Positions 35,876-47,748 of a DNA stretch of 64,000 nt are shown in pieces; within the stretch, counting starts at the first letter, position 1; every line of letters begins with the position of its first letter. Under the pieces are notes generated by a model. It made no database searches, was not told where the DNA came from, and was given only the letters and a program-made list of their open reading frames with translations. The stretch spans positions 6,510,001 through 6,574,000 of the forward strand of contig OY821751.1 in the NCBI GenBank assembly GCA_963682055.1, read 5' to 3'. A program made the translations under genes and the position numbers. Origin of the DNA: Primula veris. Its lineage: Eukaryota > Streptophyta > Magnoliopsida > Ericales > Primulaceae.

Positions 35876-36807
35876 CAGGGCGGATCCAAAATTTTAGATT
35901 CGTGGACACAAATTTTTATAATAATAACGGTGACTAATGTCAAAAAATTTATAAGTTCATGTGAAGTTAGAATAATGTGTTCTAATATTTGAATAAGTAA
36001 GTTCGGATAGACTATTTAAAATCAATATATATATATATATATGCATATAATATTTGTATATAAATTAGAAGAATCGATTTAGTTTGATTTAAATTGAAAA
36101 GAAAACTAATGTAATTCGTTTACATAGCTAGTTTCCCAAAAAACAAACCAATTAATAATTCATTCGACGTTTGTTGTTCGGTTTGTCCAGTTTGGTCGAT
36201 TTGCTTACAAACTAAATAGACATAACGAACATTGAATGTTATAAGAGTATAATAAAAACCGTCACGATATAATAGAAAGTAAAAAAACAAAACAAATTAT
36301 AAAATCTTATCAAACTCTAGAATAAACATATTAATTTGTGTAGGAAAAACCTTCAATGCATTCAAATCATCTTATCAAATGAATAAACGTTAATTATAAG
36401 CAGTTCAGTTCACGATTCGAGTACAACTAAGTTATATTTCAGTTATAAGTATGTTCTGCGGTACACCATCAAATTCACTTTCAATAAACAAATTAATTTG
36501 TTCTGGAAAAAATTTCAATGTCTGTGAGACTAAATGAATTTATTTTCTTGTTTTTTGTTTATAATATTAGTATTGTTGTAAACTTGTACGAAAATTCTTG
36601 TTTATAATACGAGTATTGTTGTAATATTATAGAAAAGAATGATATCTTACCAAGTGAATAAAAGTTAATTAAAAGAATAGTATATGTACCAAAAAAAAGA
36701 GATATTATGGATTGATATAAATTTTAAATGCATTTTCGTAATTACATTTGGCGAAAATCTTGGAAGGGCATGAAACCCCTTATACCCCTACCTGCATCCG
36801 TCCGCTG
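35876..36807. mobile_element. non-autonomous hAT element
   Basis: The 932-bp element has ends cagggcggatccaaaatttt and, on the other strand, cagcggacggatgcaggtag. It is flanked by a perfect 8-bp duplication, ttcacaac, at 35868-35875 and 36808-36815. Inside there is only AT-rich DNA, including an (AT)n run near 36029, and no transposase. It lies 84 bp from Copia element B. Confidence 0.85.
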
Positions 36808-36815
36808 TTCACAAC

Positions 36816-39320
36816 CATATACACTATAATACATGGAGCGTAATATTTGAAGAAATGATAATGTTTTGATATCATGGTTAGCAATTTGATAACTTATGAT
36901 CTGTACTGATATATTTATTAAGAAAAAACAAGCAATACAATGTCACATAAGTAGTTACTATTTGAGTAGGTATTTTTTTTTATAAGATCGATCTGCGGCT
37001 AAAGTGTTTAGTTAATTACTTAATTGATCTTTAATTTGTTCCATGTGTTTATGTTCAACTCAGCGGCATGCAATGATCAAACATATGAACTACTATCTAG
37101 CTCGGCATTCCAAAATTAGGAGGAGGGGGGGTGGTTATTGACGGAGATAGAGATCGAGGGAGAAATAGCAACTGTCGGCGGAGCTAATTAACGACGATCT
37201 TAAGCTGCGTGTCATCCGAGCTTGTCCAAGGAGAATGTTCTAGAGATCTAAACATTTTTTTGGAGATTGGAGTTATATTTAAATTTCAAGAGTTAATTTA
37301 TATACTGGTTTAAAACTTAATTTGTGTTCTCATATTGACCTAATCAATATGTTTGACAATTGATATAAAAACATTGATTAGTAGATAAAAACATATTTAA
37401 TTTTGAAAAACTCATATTCTCAAATGTTATTTAAGATTTGATACATATAATGTAGTATTAGTGAGAATCAAACTTAAAAAACAAAGAGTAAATAAAAAGT
37501 AGCATCATGTATGTAGTATCATATAACATATCTGCTAATATTTAAAACTATATATATTAGAATGAGTTTATTTAATTAGTACCAATATTATATAACTTTT
37601 CATCATTTCCCGTAATTTTTTTTTAACTTAAGTTTACAACTACTATAAGTTGGCATGGTAGTGGACCCATCGGTATATATCATGAAGTCTTTGTCCACAC
37701 AGTGCAGTACCAATCTACTGATGAAGCTGATTCTTGCCCACTACAATATTTTGTCTTTTAGGCTGAGGAAAATGTGGCCGAAATAGAAAATAAAAGAAAA
37801 AGAAAGTAAGAGAAATAAAAATTAATATGAAATTATTTTACCTTCATGTATTTGGAATGTATTTGGAAGATTGGAAACAAAAAGAAAATAAAAGTAAAAG
37901 AAATGCGAGAGAGAGAACTAGCCTTAATTTTTCTTATTTGTTTTCTCCTGCTTTTGGAAGAAAAATAGTTTCGCTTACTATACACAAAAAAATTTCATAC
38001 TTTCTCTTATTTTATTTTCCATTGGTTGTCATGTAAGAAAAAAAAATATTTTCTTAGTAAATCATTTTATTTTTCACATCCATTTTTCGTGCTCAAAACC
38101 GGCCACCAGCGTCACTGCGTCATTTAGGGACTACCAACTGAGAATTTTTCCTATTTCGTTTTTTTGAAGGTGTAAGAGAAACAGCATTGTATTATTTTGT
38201 TTCAATATGTTAATATTTTTTTCCCCCTTAACCATGTTTAGACTTATTGAGATGCTTATATACAAGTAACCCTTCATCATAGAAACAGACTCAAATTTTG
38301 ATAAAGTAAGCCGTTAATTAAATCAGGTAAGCCTTAATTAAAAAAAACAAAAAAAAACTAGCATAATGGTAGCAAAACAAAAGGCATAAGTCTGATTTCC
38401 CCGTCAATTTCACAAAAAGACTTTAAAACTCTCTTAGTTTTTCCTTTCAATCCAGGCATCCAGTAAACAACTACATGAAACATGTAACTTTATAACATAA
38501 TATACATAGATACCCGTTACACGAAAATTTGTACATGATCTCCAAATGTGAATACACTTTCTATCCCAAGTAAAATGTTTACAGGAGTAATATTATTGTA
38601 TATACCTCACATATATCCAACAAACAAGACTCTTAAATAGACATGGAGAAATTAGTATAACTTTCTAGCAGATCATCAATCAATTGAACCTTGTATGTCT
38701 TGCACTTCTATTTGTACTAAAACAACAATAAAAAAAAAGGCACCAATTTACTTTGAATATATTTTCTCAGTCAATTTACACAAGTATAAATAAAACTTAA
38801 AATTTTCTAAGTAACAACAGAAACAAAACAATGAGATATGTACTTAACTTAACAATGCTCATACAGATATCGCCCGAGTCCCTCCGTCTAGTAAGTCTTA
38901 TTTATCTAAGCTGTTTTTCACTGAAATATAACGATAACTATTTGTAATTCTTTATTAATGAAATAGTGGGTTTACTTTATATAAAATAAAATAACAGTAA
39001 CTGTTGTCTATAAGTCAGTAACAAAGAGGACTCATGAGTTATGGGCTGAGAAACCAAATCAACTCCTCACTCGTTACAAACTGGTAGCTAAGAAAATACC
39101 AAGTTAAAGTGCTATATAAAGCTGCTTAGCAAAAAAAAAAAAAAAAAAAACCTATCAAAAAATGGTCCATGTTAGATGAAATTACAAAAGATAGTAAATG
39201 TGACTCAAATAATAGGTAGGATTCCAAAAGTAATATTTTACCATTTGTCATAGCATAAGACTTTTACCGCCTATCCAGCAGAATTTAGCCCAAAGAACAT
39301 GGTGGTGGTGGTGAATAGTA
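36816..39320. other. gene-free stretch
   Basis: No gene is seen. A Stowaway-like end (gtccctccgtctagtaagtc) occurs near 38890 without a clear partner, and a poly-A run at about 39130-39150. The rest is AT-rich DNA of no visible family. Confidence 0.5.
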
Positions 39321-39712
39321 GAACATGTTGGAAAAACATGTGAAAACATGGGTGTTTCCGAATGGTCACTGGACCAACTTCGAGTCATTATTTCGTGTAA
39401 CAGCGCTGAGTTGTTTATACCGTAATCAACGTGGTTGAGTAGCCCGTGTGACGAGCTTCGTAACGGTATATCACATGACCTATTCGGAGAATGGGTGTGA
39501 ATACAAAGTGGCTTCAAAGTTGGTACCTCGGAAGCTCAAATCTGGAAAAACGAAATGGTTAATGAGAAAAACCATTTAGTATAATCCCATATTGGAAGAT
39601 TAAGAGTTAATCTTACAATATATATACCATACCAACCCATGTAGTTATTAAACTAACATGTCCACATACACCTAAGAGTATTAGTGTGTACCACACACGC
39701 GCGCTCGCTCGT

Positions 39713-39838
39713 GTCTCGTGTCTCGGGTCTCGGGTCTCGGGTCTCGGGTCTCGGGTCTCGGGTCTCGGGTCTCGGGTCTCGGGTCTCGGGTCTCGGGCAC
39801 GGGCACGGGCGTGGGCGTGGGCTTGGGCTTTGGGATTT
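39713..39838. repeat. GC-rich minisatellite in the 5' LTR
   Basis: Eleven tctcggg heptamers are followed by cacggg, cgtggg and cttggg variants and a single gggattt. Spurious proline/arginine-rich open frames on both strands come from this repeat and are not genes. Confidence 0.9.
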
Positions 39839-40041
39839 GTCTCGGGTCTTGGGTCTTGGGTCCAAACCCGAATAGGGAGTTTTGTATAAAATACAAAAGG
39901 AGTCCCTAGAGTTTCCAGCAAGAGAAACGTCAGCAATGAATGAGAGTAAATGCTGCGGTTTCAGAATTGATTGAGCGGATTCTGGGGGTGTAACTCCCAG
40001 AATTAAAGACCAACATTTATGGTTGCGGTTTCAGTAGAGCC

Positions 40042-40048
40042 TATAAAA
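40042..40048 (+). promoter_or_regulatory. LTR promoter TATA box of Copia element C
   Basis: tataaaa in gcctataaaaggcagcc. A start ~30 nt downstream would place the RNA 5' end near 40073. The motif and context are kept in the solo LTR, in the 3' LTR and in the older copy near 57100. Confidence 0.7.
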
Positions 40049-40879
40049 GGCAGCCATCCCCCTCTCATTTCAGTACACCTTCATACACACAACTCACAGC
40101 ATAAGCATACACTTAGTGAGAGAGAACCGCACCACCAACAGCTCGACCTGTGGTTCGGTGCCGGTTTCCATACGAGCCACTCTGAGATAGAAGTTGTACC
40201 TTGGGAACAAAGTCCCGAAACCAGAAACCTTTAAAGGTGGTTCGGGAAATATTGTTTAAGGGAAACTGCTCAGCAGTTGCCTCTTCTTTTAATTTCTGTT
40301 ATTTACTTTTCAGTCCTTTATTATTCTGTCCATTTAATTTCAGTACTGTTTCCTTTTTGTATTTACTTTCCAGTACCTTTAGTTTCTGTAATTTACATTT
40401 CAGTCTTTCCTATTCTGTAATTTACTTTCCTGTAATTTAATTTCCAGTATTTACATAACAGTCCGGGCAGTTTATTTAATAACAGTCCGGGCAGTTTTTT
40501 ATTCGTTAAAACCAGTCCAGTTTGTTTTATTTACAAAACCAGTCCGGCAGTTTTTTATTTGTTAAAACCAGTCCGGCAGTTTGTTTAAAACCAGTCCGGC
40601 AGTTTTTTATTTGTTAAAACAGTCCGGCAGTTTGTTTAAAACAGTCCGGCAGTTTCTTTTTCTTGTTAAAACAGTCCGGCAGTTTGTTTTATTTACAAAA
40701 CAGTCCGGCAGTTTTTATTTGTTGAAACCAGTCCAGCAGTTTAATTTTATTCTGTACGAGTCAGGAATTGTAATTCATATTCCAATTGTGAGAAATAAAG
40801 TGTTATTTCCATTGCGTTCCTGTCTTTTATATTATTGTCCTTTTCTTTATCGTATTCGAAATAGTACCAAAAACCAACA

Positions 40880-40895
40880 ATCTTAAACAATATCA
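40880..40895 (+). other. expected primer-binding position of Copia element C (atypical)
   Basis: Directly after the 5' LTR the sequence is atcttaaacaatatca, with no tgg-initial tRNA complement as in element B. Bases 40882-40893 (cttaaacaatat) are the exact reverse complement of 40249-40260 (atattgtttaag) in the element's own leader. That allows intramolecular pairing over 12 nt and suggests a non-tRNA or self-derived priming mode. Whether it is used is inference. Confidence 0.5.
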
Positions 40896-41232
40896 TTTTT
40901 TGGTTTTTCTATTTTCGAAATAAGAAAGGACTTTTTTTTTTTTTTTATTTTATTGTTGTTGACGTCTCGGTTTTTATTCTCGCAAAATCATTGCTAGTTG
41001 ACTAGAAATTGAAATTTGCACATAGAATAAATCCGAATTGGTTTTGATCTTTTTATTCTAGAATACTATAAAGAATTCTTAGTGAAATCAAAAGTGATTT
41101 GATTTTCACGCTAGAATCTCTTTCTCTGGTTTTTATTCTTTTGAAGCAATCTAATTAAGTTATAATTAGTATTTGCGATAAAGAATTTAGTTTTCTTGCG
41201 AGAAACTAAACGGTTTTATATTGTCATTTCAG

Positions 41233-44200
41233 ATGACTAATGAGGATCAAATACCCACCGTTTCTTCGGAAAACGTGCAGGGCGCACTTGTGATTGGTAG
41301 TAGCCATAACAATGCGAGCGCTGCGAGTGGGGGGGCTCAGGCTCAGGCTGAGGCCGAAGCTGCTGCGGCAAAGGCTGCGGCCGACGCTGCTGCGGCAGAG
41401 GCTGATGCTATGGCTGCGGCTGCGGCCGCAGCACAGGCTGCTGCTAAGGCTGCGGCCAAGGCAGCGCTTGTGGCTGCAGCCAGGGCAAAGGGCAAGGCTC
41501 CGGCAACACCGGCGATGCCAATGTTGCCAACCTCTCAACTGGAGAGACCGGAAAAGTTTAGGGGCAACAACTTCAAACGTTGGCAGCAAAAGATGCTGTT
41601 TTATTTAACTGCCCTTAATCTGACCCGGTTTCTTAAGGAGTCTGCACCCGTCCTAAGCGAGGACGATGAGGACGTGCAGACGGTTTCGGCGGTGGAAGCG
41701 TGGAAACACGGCGACTACCTATGCCGGAACTACATCCTGTGTGCTCTGGATGACACTCTCTTCAGTGTATTCGAGCCCAAGGCTTCTGCAAAGGAGCTTT
41801 GGGAGTCTCTCGAACGAAAGTACAAAGTGAATAACGCTGGCGCAAAGAAATTTGTCGTCACGGACTTTCACGAGTACATGATGACTGATGGGAAGAGTGT
41901 TATCGAGCAGGTTGAGGAACTCCAACTCATATACCATAGGCTTGAGGTTGAAGGGCTAGTTATCAACGAACCTTTCCAAGTGGCATTAATGATTGAGAAA
42001 CTGCCACCTTCTTGGAAAGAGTTTCAAAACTACCTGAAACACAAGCGAAAGGCTATGACCTTGGAGGGACTCATTGAGAGGCTCAATGTTGAGCAAAGCA
42101 ACCGCCGATCCGGAAGGAAAGGCGGTGGCGGAGCAGGCAACGCGGTTGCCAAGGCCCATGTGGTTGAGGACGCTGTGTCTAAGCGGAAACGCTTTGACAG
42201 CGGAGTCGGTGCCTCTCTCAAGAAGAAATTCATGGGAGACTGCTTTGTGTGCAACAAACCGGGCCATCGTGCCGCGGATTGTAAGATGCGCACCGACAAG
42301 CCCAAACCCCCCCCAAAGAGGAAGTTCCAAGGGAAAGGGAGGAAGAGGGCACCTGCTCAAGCTAATGTGGCTGAGGGAGGAGATGATGCTGGACAGGACT
42401 ATATGCACCTGAGTGCTGTGGTCTCGGAAGTGAACCTGGTGGGGAGCAACCCAAAGGAATGGTGGCTGGACACAGGCGCCACTAGTCACATATGTGCCAG
42501 CAAATGGATGTTCAAGACCTATACGGCCGTGGACAATGAGAGCTGCTTCATGGGGAACTCGGCTACTTCCAGGGTGGAAGGAAAAGGAACCGTGCTGCTG
42601 AAGATGACATCGGGAAAGGAGCTCACACTGAATGGCGTGCTCCATGTGCCAGAAATTCGCAAGAATCTGGTTTCCGGGTCCGTGATGGTGAACAAAGGAT
42701 TTAAACTTGTATTTGAATCTGCAAAAATTGTAATCACTTTAAACGGAATGTATGTAGGCCGTGGCTATATGACCAACGGCATGTTTAAATTAAATGTTGG
42801 TACTCCGGCTCCTAAAGCCGAGTTAGCTATTGAGGGTACTAAGGCTGAGGCCAGTACCAAGAATAATGTAATCGTGAATGTTGCCCAAGTGGCCAATAAA
42901 ACTTCGTTTGCTTATTCTTGCGATTCATTTAATTTATGGCATGGTAGATTAGGTCATGTGAATGCTAATTCTATGAAGAAATTAATATCACTGAATCTAC
43001 TACCTAATTTTGTATTTGATAAACAACATAAATGTGAGGTTTGTGTTGAAGCAAAATTAACCAAGTCTTCGTATCAACATATTGAACGAAGTACTGAACC
43101 TCTCGGTCTAATACACACGGATGTATGCGACTTAAAGTTTATACAAACGCGAGGAGGGAAAAAGTATTTCATCACGTTTATAGATGATTGTACTAGATAC
43201 TGCTATGTCTACTTAATGAGAAGTAAAGACGAAGCGGTAGAGAAATTCGCTCTTTATAAGACCGAAGTAGAGAATCAACTCAATAAAAAGATTAAAATAT
43301 TGAGGAGTGATAGAGGCGGTGAATACGAAGCACCGTTTGCGCAGATATGCGCAGAAAATGGCATTATACATCAAACGACAGCCCCATACTCTCCGGAGCA
43401 GAATGGGGTTGCCGAGCGTAAGAATAGGACGCTCAAGGAAATGATGAATGCTATGTTAATAAGTTCTGGGTTACCCCAGAACATGTGGGGGGAAGCGCTG
43501 CTTTCCGCCAACTATGTATTGAACAAGCTACCACATAAGAAACGTGATAAACCACCTTATGAACTATGGAAAGGCCATAGGCCGAGCTATAAATTCTTAA
43601 GGGTTTGGGGTTGTCTCGCGAAGGTCCTTGTCTCGCTTCCTAAAAGAACGAGAATAGGGCCAAAGACGGTAGACTGTGTGTTCATAGGATATGCACAAAA
43701 CAGTAGTGCTTATCGTTTTCTCGTGCACAAGTCGGATAATCCCGATGTGCATGCAGATACTATCATCGAAGCTCGAGAAGCTTCTTTCTTCGAGGAGATC
43801 TTTCCCCGCAAGTCTTCCGTAACTGTAGAGACTGAGGAGTCAAACAGTGAGGAAAATGTGGGGGCAAGTGAACCGTTGGAGGAAGAAGAAGAAGAGCCTC
43901 GACGTAGTAAAAGGGCTAGAAAGGAAACGACTTTCGGTCCAGATTTTGTAACCTTCATGATAGAAGGCGAACCGGCGACATTCAAACAAGCAATGTCATC
44001 CCCGGAAGCCCAATATTGGGAGGAAGCGATCAACAATGAGGTTGAATCGATATTACAAAATCACACTTGGGAACTAGTGGATCTACCACCCGGGTGTAAG
44101 CCACTAGGACACAAGTGGATCTTCAAGAGGAAGAGAAAGCTCGATGGAACAATCGATAAATACAAGGCTAGGCTTGTAGTGAAAGGTTTTAGACAAACCG

Positions 44201-45612
44201 AAGGTGTCGACTATTTCGACACCTATGCTCCTGTCTCCAGGAAGACGTCAATCCGGATAGTCATTGCTCTCGCAGCACTGTTCGATCTGGAAATACATCA
44301 AATGGATGTTAAAACGGCGTTCTTGAATGGTGAGTTGGAAGAGGAAATTTACATGGAACAACCGGAAGGGTTTGTGGTTCCAGGTAAAGCTCACAAGGTG
44401 TGTAAACTTGTGAAGTCCTTGTATGGACTTAAACAAGCACCTAAACAATGGCACGAAAAATTTGATAGAGTGATGCTATCAAACGGTTTTCGGATAAACG
44501 AATGTGACAAATGCGTCTACGTAAAAGGAAATGAAAAGGACTACGTGGTAGTCTGCCTCTACGTAGATGACATGATTATAATAGGGAGTATTGATAACAT
44601 CAACTCCACTAAGAAAATGTTGTCACAAAAATTCGAGATGAAAGACTTGGGTGTCGCTGATGTTATACTTGGTATGAAAATTACCAAGACATCAGACGGA
44701 TATGCGCTATCTCAAACTCACTATGTCAGACAGATGCTTGACAAATTTGATAAAGATAGTAGAGCTACATCCAGAACTCCGATAGAGATCTCAACCACCC
44801 TGAAAAAGAACTTTGGGGAGAGTGTGAGACAATTGGAATATTCTCGAATAATAGGCAGTCTGATGTACGTCATGAACTGTACTAGACCAGACATAGCCAA
44901 CTCAGTGAGTAGACTGAGTAGGTACACCAGTAATCCCAATGAGGAACACTGGAAGGCCATCATGAGACTTCTCAGATACATGAGATACACAGCAGACCGA
45001 GGGTTGCATTATACCAGATATCCAGCTGTACTGGAAGGGTATTCTGATGCAAACTGGATCTCGGATTCCAACAGTACACGATCCACTAGCGGATATGTGT
45101 TCGTGATGGGAGGAGCAGCTGTCTCATGGAGATCATCCAAGCAGACGTGCATAGCTAGATCAACTATGGAATCTGAGTTCATAGCGTTGGATCTAGCAAC
45201 AGAAGAGGCTGATTGGCTGAGAAGCTTTCTGGAAGGAATTCCAATGTGGCCGAAACCTGTCCCAGCAATAAGCATGCACTGCGATAGTCAGTCGGCTATT
45301 GGACGGGCGCAGGATCATATGTATAATGGAAAGTCCCGACATATTCGTCGGAGACATAAATCCGTAAGAGAATTGTTAGCTAACGGTGTGGTGTCCTTAG
45401 ATTTTGTGAGATCTAAAGACAATATAGCGGATCCATTTACAAAAGGCTTGACTCAGGTAGGAGTTGAAGTTTCATCGAGGGGAATGGGGTTGAAGCCCAT
45501 TAAACTGGAAACCTCCTCAGAGGCAACCCAACCCGAACTGGATTCTCCAGCGTCGGGTTCAACGGGAAAACCGAACTGTGGGGGTGACCGAACAAAGCAC
45601 TCGGGAACTTAA
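41233..45612 (+). CDS. Copia gag-pol polyprotein, intact
   Basis: The frame encodes 1459 residues from the ATG at 41233. An alanine-rich N-terminal segment (about 31-86) precedes the gag domain ([14 protein letters not shown] onward). The CCHC knuckle [14 protein letters not shown] starts at residue 337. The protease motif LDTGAT has Asp413. GAG-pre-integrase ([10 protein letters not shown]) and a D,D-35-E integrase follow. Reverse transcriptase has YVDD at 1110-1113, and RNase H has SDANW (Asp1272) and the STMESEF block. All catalytic motifs checked by eye are present and there is no stop or frameshift, so the element may be autonomous. Products would assemble virus-like particles in the cytoplasm, copy the RNA and integrate the cDNA. 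About 480 bp of untranslated sequence separate the stop from the 3' LTR. A splice-acceptor-like tatattgtcatttcag sits immediately before the ATG. Confidence 0.95.
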   Translation: MTNEDQIPTVSSENVQGALVIGSSHNNASAASGGAQAQAEAEAAAAKAAADAAAAEADAMAAAAAAAQAAAKAAAKAALVAAARAKGKAPATPAMPMLPTSQLERPEKFRGNNFKRWQQKMLFYLTALNLTRFLKESAPVLSEDDEDVQTVSAVEAWKHGDYLCRNYILCALDDTLFSVFEPKASAKELWESLERKYKVNNAGAKKFVVTDFHEYMMTDGKSVIEQVEELQLIYHRLEVEGLVINEPFQVALMIEKLPPSWKEFQNYLKHKRKAMTLEGLIERLNVEQSNRRSGRKGGGGAGNAVAKAHVVEDAVSKRKRFDSGVGASLKKKFMGDCFVCNKPGHRAADCKMRTDKPKPPPKRKFQGKGRKRAPAQANVAEGGDDAGQDYMHLSAVVSEVNLVGSNPKEWWLDTGATSHICASKWMFKTYTAVDNESCFMGNSATSRVEGKGTVLLKMTSGKELTLNGVLHVPEIRKNLVSGSVMVNKGFKLVFESAKIVITLNGMYVGRGYMTNGMFKLNVGTPAPKAELAIEGTKAEASTKNNVIVNVAQVANKTSFAYSCDSFNLWHGRLGHVNANSMKKLISLNLLPNFVFDKQHKCEVCVEAKLTKSSYQHIERSTEPLGLIHTDVCDLKFIQTRGGKKYFITFIDDCTRYCYVYLMRSKDEAVEKFALYKTEVENQLNKKIKILRSDRGGEYEAPFAQICAENGIIHQTTAPYSPEQNGVAERKNRTLKEMMNAMLISSGLPQNMWGEALLSANYVLNKLPHKKRDKPPYELWKGHRPSYKFLRVWGCLAKVLVSLPKRTRIGPKTVDCVFIGYAQNSSAYRFLVHKSDNPDVHADTIIEAREASFFEEIFPRKSSVTVETEESNSEENVGASEPLEEEEEEPRRSKRARKETTFGPDFVTFMIEGEPATFKQAMSSPEAQYWEEAINNEVESILQNHTWELVDLPPGCKPLGHKWIFKRKRKLDGTIDKYKARLVVKGFRQTEGVDYFDTYAPVSRKTSIRIVIALAALFDLEIHQMDVKTAFLNGELEEEIYMEQPEGFVVPGKAHKVCKLVKSLYGLKQAPKQWHEKFDRVMLSNGFRINECDKCVYVKGNEKDYVVVCLYVDDMIIIGSIDNINSTKKMLSQKFEMKDLGVADVILGMKITKTSDGYALSQTHYVRQMLDKFDKDSRATSRTPIEISTTLKKNFGESVRQLEYSRIIGSLMYVMNCTRPDIANSVSRLSRYTSNPNEEHWKAIMRLLRYMRYTADRGLHYTRYPAVLEGYSDANWISDSNSTRSTSGYVFVMGGAAVSWRSSKQTCIARSTMESEFIALDLATEEADWLRSFLEGIPMWPKPVPAISMHCDSQSAIGRAQDHMYNGKSRHIRRRHKSVRELLANGVVSLDFVRSKDNIADPFTKGLTQVGVEVSSRGMGLKPIKLETSSEATQPELDSPASGSTGKPNCGGDRTKHSGT

Positions 45613-46080
45613 GTTCCCAGCCCATTTCTAGGATGAAAGAGTGATAGACCTAGACCATCTTAAGGGTGAGCATGAGGCTCTTAATGAAAACAAGTATCTC
45701 GAAGATCGAGAGGGGTGAGTCAGGACACCCTTGACTTGAAATCACCTATGACGAGTGTGTATGGCCGATACTATGTGATGAGCCATGGGCTAAATCACTA
45801 GAGCACTCGGTTGAACTTTGCCAAGGCAGTCCACGGCCAAATATGGACAACAACCAAAGGGCTTAGTAAGTGGTGTAGAGGGGACACTGTGTGCGCATTA
45901 CCCTGGTATGCACAAACGCTAAAGGGTTCAAGGCTTAAAGGCTACCCAATAGTAGCATATCAGATTTTACGTCACTACGGCAGGTTCAAGGCGCGCGCTA
46001 CCTGTCCTTATGCAGTGAACTCTTGCGGTTTTCTCTCGTATGCATTTAGGAGCATTTTATTTTCAGCCAATTGCATTCAT

Positions 46081-46089
46081 GTGGGGGAT
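46081..46089 (+). other. polypurine tract of Copia element C
   Basis: gtgggggat directly upstream of the 3' LTR is the plus-strand primer position. The older copy has the same tract at about 56799-56807. Confidence 0.75.
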
Positions 46090-47695
46090 TGTTGGAAAAA
46101 CATGTGAAAACATGGGTGTTTCCGAATGGTCACTGGACCAACTTCGAGTCATTATTTCGTGTAACAGCGCTGAGTTGTTTATACCGTAATCAACGTGGTT
46201 GAGTAGCCCGTGTGACGAGCTTCGTAACGGTATATCACATGACCTATTCGGAGAATGGGTGTGAATACAAAGTGGCTTCAAAGTTGGTACCTCGGAAGCT
46301 CAAATCTGGAAAAACGAAATGGTTAATGAGAAAAACCATTTAGTATAATCCCATATTGGAAGATTAAGAGTTAATCTTACAATATATATACCATACCAAC
46401 CCATGTAGTTATTAAACTAACATGTCCACATACACCTAAGAGTATTAGTGTGTACCACACACGCGCGCTCGCTCGTGTCTCGTGTCTCGGGTCTCGGGTC
46501 TCGGGTCTCGGGTCTCGGGCTCGGGCACGGGCACGGGCACGGGCACGGGCGTGGGCTTGGGCTTGGGCTTGGGATTTGGGATTTGGGATTTGGGATTTGG
46601 GATTTGGGATTTGGGATTTGGGATTTGGGATTTGGGGAATGTCTCGGGTCTCGGGTCTTGGGTCTTGGGTTTTGGGTCCAAACCCGAATAGGGAGTTTTG
46701 TATAAAATACAAAAGGAGTCCCTAGAGTTTCCAGCAAGAGAAACGTCAGCAATGAATGAGAGTAAATGCTGCGGTTTCAGAATTGATTGAGCGGATTCTG
46801 GGGGTGTAACTCCCAGAATTAAAGACCAACATTTATGGTTGCGGTTTCAGTAGAGCCTATAAAAGGCAGCCATCCCCCTCTCATTTCAGTACACCTTCAT
46901 ACACACAACTCACAGCATAAGCATACACTTAGTGAGAGAGAACCGCACCACCAACAGCTCGACCTGTGGTTCGGTGCCGGTTTCCATACGAGCCACTCTG
47001 AGATAGAAGTTGTACCTTGGGAACAAAGTCCCGAAACCAGAAACCTTTAAAGGTGGTTCGGGAAATATTGTTTAAGGGAAACTGCTCAGCAGTTGCCTCT
47101 TCTTTTAATTTCTGTTATTTACTTTTCAGTCCTTTATTATTCTGTCCATTTAATTTCAGTACTGTTTCCTTTTTGTATTTACTTTCCAGTACCTTTAGTT
47201 TCTGTAATTTACATTTCAGTCTTTCCTATTCTGTAATTTACTTTCCTGTAATTTAATTTCCAGTATTTACATAACAGTCCGGGCAGTTTATTTAATAACA
47301 GTCCGGGCAGTTTTTTATTCGTTAAAACCAGTCCAGTTTGTTTTATTTACAAAACCAGTCCGGCAGTTTTTTATTTGTTAAAACCAGTCCGGCAGTTTGT
47401 TTAAAACCAGTCCGGCAGTTTTTTATTTGTTAAAACAGTCCGGCAGTTTGTTTAAAACAGTCCGGCAGTTTCTTTTTCTTGTTAAAACAGTCCGGCAGTT
47501 TGTTTTATTTACAAAACAGTCCGGCAGTTTTTATTTGTTGAAACCAGTCCAGCAGTTTAATTTTATTCTGTACGAGTCAGGAATTGTAATTCATATTCCA
47601 ATTGTGAGAAATAAAGTGTTATTTCCATTGCGTTCCTGTCTTTTATATTATTGTCCTTTTCTTTATCGTATTCGAAATAGTACCAAAAACCAACA
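46090..47695 (+). repeat. 3' LTR of Copia element C
   Basis: The 1606-bp LTR has the same order as the 5' LTR. Its minisatellite has 5 tctcggg units (46485-46519) and 9 gggattt units (46571-46633), where the 5' LTR has 11 and 1. This accounts for the length difference. TATA box at 46858-46864. A polypurine tract, gtggggga, precedes it. Confidence 0.96.
46477..46675. repeat. GC-rich minisatellite in the 3' LTR
   Basis: Five tctcggg heptamers, then cacggg/cttggg hexamers, then nine gggattt heptamers. It is the counterpart of the 5' LTR repeat with different unit counts. Confidence 0.9.
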
Positions 47696-47748
47696 GAACA
47701 TGAGCCGAAGGAGTCAAAACTTTAAACTGAATGTAAAATTCAGGTACA

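Larger units (their letters stand above)
39326..40879 (+). repeat. 5' LTR of Copia element C
   Basis: The 1554-bp LTR has U3 with 11 exact tctcggg units at 39721-39797, a TATA box tataaaa at 40042-40048, then the transcribed leader with accaccaacagctcgacctg and aaatattgtttaag, and a U5 part with about ten cagtccggcagttt units (40440-40740). It ends tgagaaataaag...ccaaca. Confidence 0.96.
39326..47695 (+). mobile_element. full-length, apparently intact Ty1/copia element C
   Basis: The 8370-bp element is flanked by a perfect 5-bp duplication, gaaca, at 39321-39325 and 47696-47700. Large LTRs (1554 and 1606 bp) run from tgttgg to ccaaca. The internal region has one uninterrupted gag-pol frame. 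Outside a GC-rich minisatellite the LTRs look identical or nearly so, implying a very recent insertion. Related older copies lie in the window at 5197-6605 and 51545-57811. Confidence 0.97.

Noticed and set aside
39613..39936. Long open frames with RDPRPETRDPRPET-type repeats on both strands, here and at 46377-46752
   Set aside because: They are translations of the heptamer minisatellite in the LTRs. They appear in all frames and in neither conserved order nor splice context.
41224..42737. Several 70-219-codon frames opposite or shifted within the Copia gag region
   Set aside because: Shadows of the GC-rich, alanine-coding gag frame, with no family resemblance.
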